A stretch of 64,000 bases of DNA, from contig NZ_RFAR01000004.1 in the NCBI RefSeq assembly GCF_003693445.1, positions 1 to 64,000 on the forward strand, given 5' to 3'. Below, in pieces: positions 57,456-64,000 of the stretch. This stretch comes from Aquitalea palustris. Lineage in GTDB: Bacteria; Pseudomonadota; Gammaproteobacteria; Burkholderiales; Chromobacteriaceae. The notes under the pieces were generated by a model that saw only the letters and a list, made by a program, of their open reading frames with translations, was not told the DNA's origin and ran no database searches. How positions within the stretch are numbered: position 1 is the stretch's first letter; each line of letters opens with the position of its first letter. The position numbers and the translations under genes were made by a program.

Positions 57456-58370
57456 TTAGTCGTGCAGTTCGGTTAGTTGTACCTGTTCGGGGCGCGCTTC
57501 GCGGCTGATCAGTACCACGGCTGACAATATCAGCCCGCCGCCCAGCGCCTGGCTCCAACCCAGTGGTTCACCCAATAGCAGCCAGGCCAGCAGGATGGTG
57601 ACCACTGGTTCTGCAGTGGAAATCAGCGAGGCCTGGGTGGCACCGGTGTCCGCTAGCCCGGATAGGAACAAGGCCAGCGCGGCTACCGTGCCGAAGCCAG
57701 CAATACCCAATACTGCCAGCCAGCCGTGCAGGCTGGCCGGGCCGTGAAAGCCGGTCATGCCCAGGTAGACGCCATAGCAAATGGCGGCAGAAAACACCAC
57801 CACGCAAGCCGAAGTCAGCGGATCGCAGCCAGCGGTATAGCGGCTGCCCGCCAGGATATACAGCGAATAGATCACGGCTGATGCCAACCCCAGTAGCAAG
57901 CCCAGCGGCTGGGCCGACAACTCCAGGCCAATGGTGATGGCCAGGCCAGCCAGTGCCAGCAGCAGGGCGAGCAGGCGGCGTGCGCTGAAACGCTCACCCA
58001 GCAACAGCGTGGACAAGACCAGCACGATGGCGGGGAACAGGTAGAGCAGCAGGGCGATGGTGCCGGCACTGGCATAGTGCAGGCCGGAAAAATAACAGGC
58101 CGCCATGCCGGCATAACCCAGGCTACCCATGGCCATCAGCACCAGCAGGGCGCGTCCGCGCGGCCAGGGCAGCTTTTTCCAGACGACCCATGGCAAGAGC
58201 AATAGTCCGGCCAGGAAAAAGCGCAGGAACAGCAGGCTGGCGGTGGATGTGCCGTCGGCATAGGCAAAGCGGGCCAGGATGGCCATGCTGCCAAAACCGA
58301 TGGCGGAAAGCAGAATCTTGAATTGCGCCAGGTTCAGGGCGCGGGGCAGGGCGGCGGGGCAGGAGGACAC
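57456..58370 (-). CDS. DMT-superfamily EamA transporter
   Basis: A 304-residue membrane protein with ten hydrophobic helices in two EamA repeats (about 15-145 and 155-290). The second-repeat SLISTAEPVVTILLAWLLLGE segment is typical. Family members export metabolites or drugs; substrate unknown. It sits between the adhesin gene and the CNP1-like gene. Confidence 0.85.
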   Translation of the reverse strand: MSSCPAALPRALNLAQFKILLSAIGFGSMAILARFAYADGTSTASLLFLRFFLAGLLLLPWVVWKKLPWPRGRALLVLMAMGSLGYAGMAACYFSGLHYASAGTIALLLYLFPAIVLVLSTLLLGERFSARRLLALLLALAGLAITIGLELSAQPLGLLLGLASAVIYSLYILAGSRYTAGCDPLTSACVVVFSAAICYGVYLGMTGFHGPASLHGWLAVLGIAGFGTVAALALFLSGLADTGATQASLISTAEPVVTILLAWLLLGEPLGWSQALGGGLILSAVVLISREARPEQVQLTELHD

Positions 58371-58509
58371 GATACGGCCATGAGGCAGGGGAAAGCCTTA
58401 TAGATACCGCAATTCCACCTGCTTGTCATGAAGCTTGCACCTGGCTGGTGCAAAACAGCGTGAACAGGGGGCGGATGATCTGGCCCTTGCTGTCCACGCT
58501 GGGCCTGGT

Positions 58510-59049
58510 TTAGCGCCAGGGTGCGGCGCGCAACAGTTTGCTGGCCTGCTCGGCCGATTTCGGTGCCGTCTTCTCTACGCACAGGTCTTCGCGCAAGGCA
58601 CGGCGGGCCTTGTCGTCGTACTCGATCTTGCGCCAGTCGGCAAGCATGGATTCAATCCAGCGCTTGTTGATGCTGTCACCAAAGGCATAGCTGCGATACG
58701 TGCCCTCGGCGCACTGTATGCCTTCCACGCTGAGATTTTCCGCACCGGACGGGCTTTGCACGCGCAGAATCAGCCGGATCACGCCATCTTCGCCCACGGT
58801 CATGCTCTTGCTGTCGACAAAGTATTTGTTGGCCACTTCCGGGCCGATATAAAAGCCGATCCAGTCTGGTGCGGCAGGATAGGCGGGAATGCTGAACTTG
58901 CCTTCAGCCCAGGGCTGGATATCGTCCATCGCGTAATTGGTATTGTTGGAGCTTCTGCTGTATTCGCTGGCCTGGGCGCTCAGCGCCAGCAGCAGTCCGG
59001 CCAGTGCCAGACCATATCGGGACAATTTCAAGCTCGTCTCCTGCTTCAA
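58510..59049 (-). CDS. CNP1-like family secreted protein
   Basis: A 179-residue protein with signal peptide (YGLALAGLLLALSAQA). The mature part has the YIGPEVANKYFVDSKSMTVG, GVIRLILRVQSPSGAENLSV and RRALREDLC segments (quoted in part) of the CNP1-like family, first described from Neisseria and common in betaproteobacteria; function unknown. Its ATG overlaps the stop of the upstream NRDE gene by 4 bases. Confidence 0.82.
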   Translation of the reverse strand: MKQETSLKLSRYGLALAGLLLALSAQASEYSRSSNNTNYAMDDIQPWAEGKFSIPAYPAAPDWIGFYIGPEVANKYFVDSKSMTVGEDGVIRLILRVQSPSGAENLSVEGIQCAEGTYRSYAFGDSINKRWIESMLADWRKIEYDDKARRALREDLCVEKTAPKSAEQASKLLRAAPWR

Positions 59050-59825
59050 AGCTTGGCCGGGTGTTGTACCTGCCCCGGCCGGATGGTGTAACGGCGGCGA
59101 CCGGCTTCACGGCCGGCCAGCCCCCAGGAAAGTTCGGACAAGCTTACATCACCCCGCGCGGATATGTTCAGCAGCATGGAGGAGCGGGTGCCGTAGTCGC
59201 GTCCCTGAATGAACACGGGCGACAGGGTTTTTTCCAGCGCCAGCCCGATCCCGGTATTGGGCAGCTGGCCCGGGCCGGCCTGAGTGGCATCGGCCAGCCA
59301 GGCAAAGGCTTGCTCTTCAGTGGGCGGACGACGCAGGCCGCGCAGATGCTCGGCCAGCCGTTCGCTCTTGAACCAGGGGGTATCCAGCGTGGCATTGGAC
59401 AGGGTGTGTACCCCGGGGGTGACACGGGCGATGCGGGCGCCACGGCTGTGGAAGTGGAACAGATCATCCACCTGACCGTACAGCAGGTTAAACGGGGCGT
59501 AGTGCTGATGGTTGTCGCGCAGCCAGTCGGCAAAGCTGAAGGGGTCGTCCTCGCCGGTGACAAAACGTTGTACCAGCTCGCCACGCGAACGTGCACCGCT
59601 TTTGCCATAGCCTTCGCGAAAATTGGTCAGCGCGGCAAAGCGGCCACGGCCATCCACCATCAGCCAGCTGCCACCTGCCTGCAGATCGCGGCCACCCAGG
59701 GTGTCGGCATGGCCTTCCCACCAGTCCAGCGGCGCGCTGGGGCGGGCGTAGTATTCGTCGCGGTTGGCCAGCAAAACCAGCTGGCCCAGGCCGGGCATCT
59801 TGTAGGCAAAGGCAATCACGCACAT
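59046..59825 (-). CDS. NRDE (TANGO2-like) family protein
   Basis: A 259-residue protein beginning MCVIAFAY, with the eponymous ANRDEYYARP (about 20-29), GGRDLQAGGSWL and LTNFRE motifs. Cys2 could become an N-terminal nucleophile, as in Ntn-hydrolase folds; this is inference. Mammalian TANGO2 has been linked to haem or lipid handling, but the bacterial role is unknown. It is coupled to the CNP1-like gene and divergent from the tusA-like gene. Confidence 0.85.
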   Translation of the reverse strand: MCVIAFAYKMPGLGQLVLLANRDEYYARPSAPLDWWEGHADTLGGRDLQAGGSWLMVDGRGRFAALTNFREGYGKSGARSRGELVQRFVTGEDDPFSFADWLRDNHQHYAPFNLLYGQVDDLFHFHSRGARIARVTPGVHTLSNATLDTPWFKSERLAEHLRGLRRPPTEEQAFAWLADATQAGPGQLPNTGIGLALEKTLSPVFIQGRDYGTRSSMLLNISARGDVSLSELSWGLAGREAGRRRYTIRPGQVQHPAKL

Positions 59826-59938
59826 GGCGGGTGTCCCGATTTTGGGGGGCTTGACGAGTGGCGTACACTAAGCGGATACAGAGCCGGTAGAATACCGCCT
59901 CCAATTGGCATTGTAACGTAAGACTGAGCGAAAGCCCC

Positions 59939-60169
59939 ATGACTCCCGACCGCCTGATTGACCTGTCCGGCCTGAACTGCCCCTTGCCCATCCTGCGTGC
60001 CAAGAAGGCACTGGCGGAAATGGCCAGCGGCACGGTGCTGGAAGTGATTGCCACCGACCCCGGTGCGCCCAAGGATTTCGAGGCATTCTGCCGCCAGACC
60101 GGCAATGCTCTGCTCGAATCGGCCAGTACGGCGGACGGCAAATTCCGCATGGTGTTGCGCCGCAAATGA
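59939..60169 (+). CDS. TusA-family sulfurtransferase
   Basis: A 76-residue protein with the CPxP motif [14 protein letters not shown]; the Cys accepts persulfide sulfur. Length and fold match TusA/SirA, which passes sulfur for tRNA thiolation or other routes. Adjacent genes do not indicate which. It precedes pyrC by 76 bases. Confidence 0.88.
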   Translation: MTPDRLIDLSGLNCPLPILRAKKALAEMASGTVLEVIATDPGAPKDFEAFCRQTGNALLESASTADGKFRMVLRRK

Positions 60170-60245
60170 TGTGGGCGGCGGCGCACCCGGCCGGTGGCCG
60201 CCTGCCTGTCCTGATCCCGATAGTCCAGCGATAGAGCGAAACCGC

Positions 60246-61280
60246 ATGCAGACCCTTACCCTCATCCGTCCCGACGACTGGCACCTGCACCTGCGCGATG
60301 GCGCAGCCCTGGCTGCCGTGCTGCCTGATACCGCGCGCCAGATGGGCCGCGCCATCATCATGCCTAATCTGAAACCGCCGGTGACCACGGTGGAAGCCGC
60401 TGCGGCCTACCGTGAACGCATTCTGGCGGCATTACCGGCCGGCAGCCGTTTCGAGCCGCTGATGACGCTTTATCTCACCGACAACACCAGTGCCGAGGAA
60501 GTGTACAAGGCGCGTGCCAGTGGTTTCGTGCATGGCATCAAGCTGTATCCCGCCGGTGCCACCACCAATTCCGACTTCGGCGTCAGCAGTATTGATAAAG
60601 CCATGCCGGCACTGGAAGCCATGGCCGAGTGCGGCATGCCGCTGCTGGTGCATGGTGAGGTGACTGATCCGGCCATCGATATTTTCGACCGCGAAGCCGT
60701 GTTCATCGAACAGGTATTCCAGCCGCTGCTGGCGCGCCTGCCTTCGCTGCGCGTGGTGTTCGAACACATCACCACCAAGGATGCCGCCGAGTATGTGGCC
60801 AGTGCACCGGCCAATATCGCCGCCACCATCACTGCGCATCACCTGCTGATGAACCGCAATGCCATCTTCGTTGGCGGCATCCGCCCGCATCACTATTGCC
60901 TGCCGGTACTCAAGCGCGAACTGCATCGCCAGGCGCTAGTGGCTGCGGCGACTTCCGGCTCGGCCAAGTTTTTCCTCGGCACCGACAGCGCGCCGCATGC
61001 GCGCCACGCCAAGGAGGCCGCCTGTGGCTGCGCCGGCATGTATACCGCCAATGCCGCCATCGAACTGTATGCCGAGGCCTTCGAGGCCGCCGGGGCGCTC
61101 GACAAGCTGGAAGCCTTTGCCAGCCGGAACGGCCCGGCTTTCTACAAGCTGGCACCCAATGCCGACACCATCACCCTGGTGAAGGAGAGCTGGACAGTAC
61201 CTGCCGCGCTGCCGTATGACGGCGACAGCCTGGTGCCGCTGCGTGCTGGCGAAGCCATCCATTGGCGTCTGCAAGACTGA
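60246..61280 (+). CDS. pyrC: Dihydroorotase (class II)
   Basis: A 344-residue zinc amidohydrolase of pyrimidine synthesis. Metal ligands: [10 protein letters not shown], carbamylated Lys in [11 protein letters not shown], His in LLVHGE and FEHITT, and Asp in GTDSAPH. The ATG at 60246 gives the family length. It is followed by an intrinsic terminator. Confidence 0.95.
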   Translation: MQTLTLIRPDDWHLHLRDGAALAAVLPDTARQMGRAIIMPNLKPPVTTVEAAAAYRERILAALPAGSRFEPLMTLYLTDNTSAEEVYKARASGFVHGIKLYPAGATTNSDFGVSSIDKAMPALEAMAECGMPLLVHGEVTDPAIDIFDREAVFIEQVFQPLLARLPSLRVVFEHITTKDAAEYVASAPANIAATITAHHLLMNRNAIFVGGIRPHHYCLPVLKRELHRQALVAAATSGSAKFFLGTDSAPHARHAKEAACGCAGMYTANAAIELYAEAFEAAGALDKLEAFASRNGPAFYKLAPNADTITLVKESWTVPAALPYDGDSLVPLRAGEAIHWRLQD

Positions 61281-61309
61281 AACCGGGCTGACCGGTCCTG
61301 TTGATGAAA

Positions 61310-61331
61310 GCTCCCTGCGGGGAGCTTTTTT
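61310..61331 (+). terminator. Intrinsic terminator of pyrC
   Basis: GCTCCC / GGGAGC with TGCG loop, flanked by AAA and a run of six T, 29 bases after the stop. Confidence 0.92.
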
Positions 61332-61865
61332 CATGGGTTTTCCGCTCGATATTGTCGGGCAATCCAACGCCTTGCCGGCGAATGGCGGCGGTTTGCCATG
61401 CCATGCCGTATTGGCCGGAAGCCTTTGACAGTGCGCAATCCGGTGGTATCCAGCTTTTATCGTACTGATATTTAGTATCGGTCATTGGCTGATTAATATG
61501 CTGCCGGCCTGAATGGGCAAATGAAAGTCGCTGCGGCGGCAAATGTGCCGCTTAAATCAGCCCATGCATGCAAGATAATAATACCAGCCAATATAATTAC
61601 TCATGGCAGGGGTGGTAAATTTTGTGGTTAAGCGGAAAATCCTGTGAAAAATTGCTGGCAAAAGCGCTAACGTCGTTGAAATGACACGGGTTTTGCAAAA
61701 CGCTTGTCATATTGTTCTGATTCAGACTTGAAGAATTGAAAAACGCTGGCGCATAATGGCCCGGCCCGTTTCGGACAGTTAAACGGGAAGTTCCGGACAT
61801 AATTCGGATAAAAGAATTTGCGCACCCGCAATAAGCGGGGCTCTACAGAACAGGAGAATAGGCGA
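61332..61865 (+). promoter_or_regulatory. Long oppA upstream region with candidate promoter
   Basis: About 530 bases without a gene, AT-richer than average. TTGAAG (61728-61733) and CATAAT (61752-61757), 18 bases apart, are a candidate promoter about 110 bases before oppA. A GCGGCA/TGCCGC hairpin lies at 61536-61551, a near-palindrome GATATTTAGTATC around 61470, and a CCCGC/GCGGG stem at 61825-61839 in the leader. The length suggests regulated expression. Confidence 0.45.
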
Positions 61866-63485
61866 ATGTCACACAATAAATCGCTGCGCGTGGCCGCGGC
61901 AGCCGTAGCCCTGGCAATGGCCGGTACGACCGGTTTCGCCATGGCCGCCCAGGTGCCGGCTGGTGTCAAGCTGGCTGCCAAGCAGGAGCTGACCCGCAAC
62001 ACCGGTTCCGAGCCGGAATCGCTCGATCCGGTACTGGCCGAATCGGTACCGGCCAACACCATTACCGCCGACCTGTTTGAAGGCCTCACCGCCACCGACA
62101 GCTTTGGCAAGGTGATGCCGGGCGTGGCCGAGTCGTGGAAGCAGACCAGCCCCACCACCTGGGTATTCAAGCTGCGCAAGAATGCCAAGTGGTCGGATGG
62201 TTCCGCCGTGACCGCAAGCGATTTCGTGTATGGCTGGCAGCGTTTTGTCGAGCCCAAGACTGCCTCTCCCTATGCCTCCACCTATGGCATCTTCATCCAG
62301 AACGGCAAGGAAATCACCGAAGGCAAGAAGCCGGCTTCCTCGCTGGGCGTGAAGGCCGTGGACAAGTACACGCTGGAAGTACAAACCCCGTACCCGGTAC
62401 CGTTCATGCCGTCGCTGGTAGCCAACACCCAGCTGGCTCCGCTGCCCAAGGCCACCATCGACAAGTTTGGCAAGGACTGGACCAAGCCGGGCAAGATGGT
62501 TTCCAACGGCGCTTTCGCGCTGAAGGACTGGCAGGTCAACAGCAAGGTGGTGGTGGAAAAGAACCCGCAGTACTGGGATCTGAAAAATGTACAGCTGGCC
62601 AAGATCACCTATCTGCCGATCGAAGACCACAATGCCGACGTGAAGCTGTATGAGTCCGGCGAAAACGACTGGGTGCTGGAACTGCCGTCCGGCACTTACG
62701 ACAAGTACAAGGCCCAATATCCGAAGGAGATCCGCAATGCGCCTTTCCTGGGCCTGCGTTACTACTCGCTGAACAACAAGGACCCGCTGCTGAAGGACGT
62801 GCGCGTGCGCAAGGCGCTGTCCATGGTGATCGACCGTGACATACTGGCCAAGAAAGTGACCGCCGACGGCCAGGCTCCGGCTTATAGCGCCATCGTGGCC
62901 GGTACTGCCGGCGCCGATGTCACCAGCTACGACTGGGCGAAATGGCCGATGGCCAAGCGGGTGGAAGAGGCCAAGAAGCTGCTGGCCCAGGCGGGTGTAC
63001 AGCCTGGCACCAAGCTGAAGTTTGCCTACAACACCAGTGACTACCACAAGAAGATGGCCATCTTTGCCGCTTCCGAATGGAAATCCAAGCTGGGCCTGAA
63101 CACCGAGCTGGAAAGCCTGGAATTCAAGGTGCTGCTGAAGAAGCGTCACGATGCCGATTACCAGATCGCCCGTAATGGCTGGGTAGCCGACTACAACGAC
63201 GCCACCACTTTCCTGGCGCTGGTGCAGTGCGACAACGACCAGAACGACAACAAGAACTGCAATGCCAAGGCCGAAGCGCTGATCAAGCAGGGTAGCGATA
63301 CCACTGATCAGGCCAAGCGCAAGCAGCTGTTCACCCAGGCAGTCAAGATGATCATGGATGACTATCCGATGATTCCGCTGCTGCAATACACCGCACCGCG
63401 TCTGGTGAAGTCCTATGTGGGTGGCTACGGCAAGAATCCGATGGACCGCTACCGCGGCAAGGACCTCTACATCATTCAGCACTAA
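61866..63485 (+). CDS. oppA: Periplasmic oligopeptide-binding protein OppA
   Basis: A 539-residue solute-binding protein (family 5). Signal peptide ends at FAMAAQV. The mature N-terminus TRNTGSEPESLDPVLAE and the ADLFEGLTATDSFGKVMPG segment are typical of OppA/MppA; the closing part ends MIPLLQYTAPRLV. It delivers peptides to the Opp ABC transporter whose permease oppB follows. The start at 61866 follows AGGAGAATAGG; an upstream TTG frame is not needed. Confidence 0.94.
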   Translation: MSHNKSLRVAAAAVALAMAGTTGFAMAAQVPAGVKLAAKQELTRNTGSEPESLDPVLAESVPANTITADLFEGLTATDSFGKVMPGVAESWKQTSPTTWVFKLRKNAKWSDGSAVTASDFVYGWQRFVEPKTASPYASTYGIFIQNGKEITEGKKPASSLGVKAVDKYTLEVQTPYPVPFMPSLVANTQLAPLPKATIDKFGKDWTKPGKMVSNGAFALKDWQVNSKVVVEKNPQYWDLKNVQLAKITYLPIEDHNADVKLYESGENDWVLELPSGTYDKYKAQYPKEIRNAPFLGLRYYSLNNKDPLLKDVRVRKALSMVIDRDILAKKVTADGQAPAYSAIVAGTAGADVTSYDWAKWPMAKRVEEAKKLLAQAGVQPGTKLKFAYNTSDYHKKMAIFAASEWKSKLGLNTELESLEFKVLLKKRHDADYQIARNGWVADYNDATTFLALVQCDNDQNDNKNCNAKAEALIKQGSDTTDQAKRKQLFTQAVKMIMDDYPMIPLLQYTAPRLVKSYVGGYGKNPMDRYRGKDLYIIQH

Positions 63486-63509
63486 GCCTGAAGAAACGAT
63501 GCAAGAGGC

Positions 63510-63566
63510 GGGGGCTGCGGCCCCCGGTTGAACAGAGGCCGGATGTCCGCCAGACGGACATCCGGC
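63510..63566 (+). other. Two hairpins between oppA and oppB
   Basis: GGGGGC / GCCCCC (63510-63525) and a perfect 12-bp stem GCCGGATGTCCG / CGGACATCCGGC (63538-63566, loop CCAGA). Neither has a T run. Such intercistronic stems usually protect the upstream mRNA, giving more binding protein than permease. Confidence 0.65.
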
Positions 63567-63661
63567 TTGTGATGTAGAGCATCATGCCGGAGCTTTGCCC
63601 TGCAGGCGCGTTCACCAGACGCGTACTGTGCTGGCGGGCGCCACCCGGCTGGAGTATCCCC

Positions 63662-64000
63662 ATGTGGTCCTATACTTTCCGACGCGTGCTGGCCACCATT
63701 CCTACGCTGCTGGCCGTCATTACCGTTTGCTATCTGTTGCTGCACCTGACGCCGGGCGGCCCCTTTGACGGGGAACGCAAGGTTTCGGCAGCGGTGCTGG
63801 CCAATCTGCAGGCCAAGTACCATCTCGATCTGCCCCTGTGGCAGCAATACCTGTATTACATCAAGAGCCTGCTGCAGGGTGATCTGGGGGCTTCCTTCCG
63901 CTATGCCGACTGGAGCGTGAACGATCTGGTGGGCAAGGCCCTGCCGGTATCGGCGGCCATCGGTGGCGGTGCCATCGTTATTTCACTGTTCATCGGCGTG
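63662..64000 (+). CDS. oppB: Oligopeptide ABC transporter permease OppB (5' part)
   Basis: The first 113 codons of a permease cut by the window end: MWSYTFRRVLATIPTLLAV and the HLTPGGPFD motif are characteristic of OppB/DppB. The helix VSAAIGGGAIVISLFIGV is incomplete. It continues the opp operon after oppA. Confidence 0.9.
   Translation, partial: MWSYTFRRVLATIPTLLAVITVCYLLLHLTPGGPFDGERKVSAAVLANLQAKYHLDLPLWQQYLYYIKSLLQGDLGASFRYADWSVNDLVGKALPVSAAIGGGAIVISLFIGV

Overview
The window is bacterial, about 60-65% GC, dense and almost free of mobile DNA. Gene content and order (system II cytochrome c maturation, bioC/bioH, gatCAB next to mreBCD-mrdA-rodA, a full dcw cluster without murB, CNP1-like and NRDE proteins) point to a betaproteobacterium of the Neisseriales, most like the Chromobacteriaceae (Chromobacterium, Aquitalea, Vogesella type). 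The genus is inference.

Layout. 0.1-5.0 kb: a Tsx/OmpK-like outer membrane channel, an alkyltransferase-like (Atl) protein with an MBL-fold hydrolase, a methyltransferase, a GIY-YIG protein and a TerC-CBS-CorC membrane protein. 5.1-9.6 kb: ccsB-resB-cytochrome c4, divergent from engB. 9.65-9.77 kb: a structured engB 3' UTR that may be a small RNA. 9.9-12.2 kb: rlpA, trmL and comF. 12.3-19.2 kb: biotin genes bioB, bioF, bioH and bioC, interrupted by a GAF-GAF-GGDEF-EAL c-di-GMP protein. 19.2-27.5 kb: accessory metabolism and transport (GNAT, patatin, GST, dinB, Rdx protein, PCuAC copper chaperone, MarC, an AraC regulator with azlCD, a fatty acid hydroxylase). 27.6-33.1 kb: rod-shape operon mreB-mreC-mreD-mrdA-rodA (minus strand). 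33.4-36.8 kb: gatC-gatA-gatB. 37.1-55.4 kb: dcw cluster mraZ-rsmH-ftsL-ftsI-murE-murF-mraY-murD-ftsW-murG-murC-ddl-ftsQ-ftsA-ftsZ-lpxC plus a 60-residue membrane protein. 55.5-64 kb: moaC, an isolated AT-richer fimbrial adhesin-like gene, a DMT transporter, CNP1-like and NRDE proteins, TusA, pyrC, oppA and the start of oppB.

How the genes work together: peptidoglycan elongation (mre/mrd) and division plus precursor synthesis (dcw) sit almost side by side, with only gatCAB between them. The dcw cluster starts with a good sigma70 promoter overlapped by 10-bp-spaced GTGGG repeats, the MraZ operator. Most dcw genes overlap or nearly touch.

The clearest exception, and the most unusual feature found, lies between ftsW and murG. 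Three tandem 111-114 bp units predicted to fold as structured RNA separate the genes. Each starts with a copy of the last FtsW codons, and a synonymously diverged fourth copy of the FtsW tail overlaps the murG start codon. Other points worth checking are an 18-bp repeat before both the AraC gene and azlCD, a CCUCC-loop RNA after engB, and a terminator hairpin only 16 nt ahead of resB. No tRNA, rRNA, CRISPR array or intact insertion sequence was seen.
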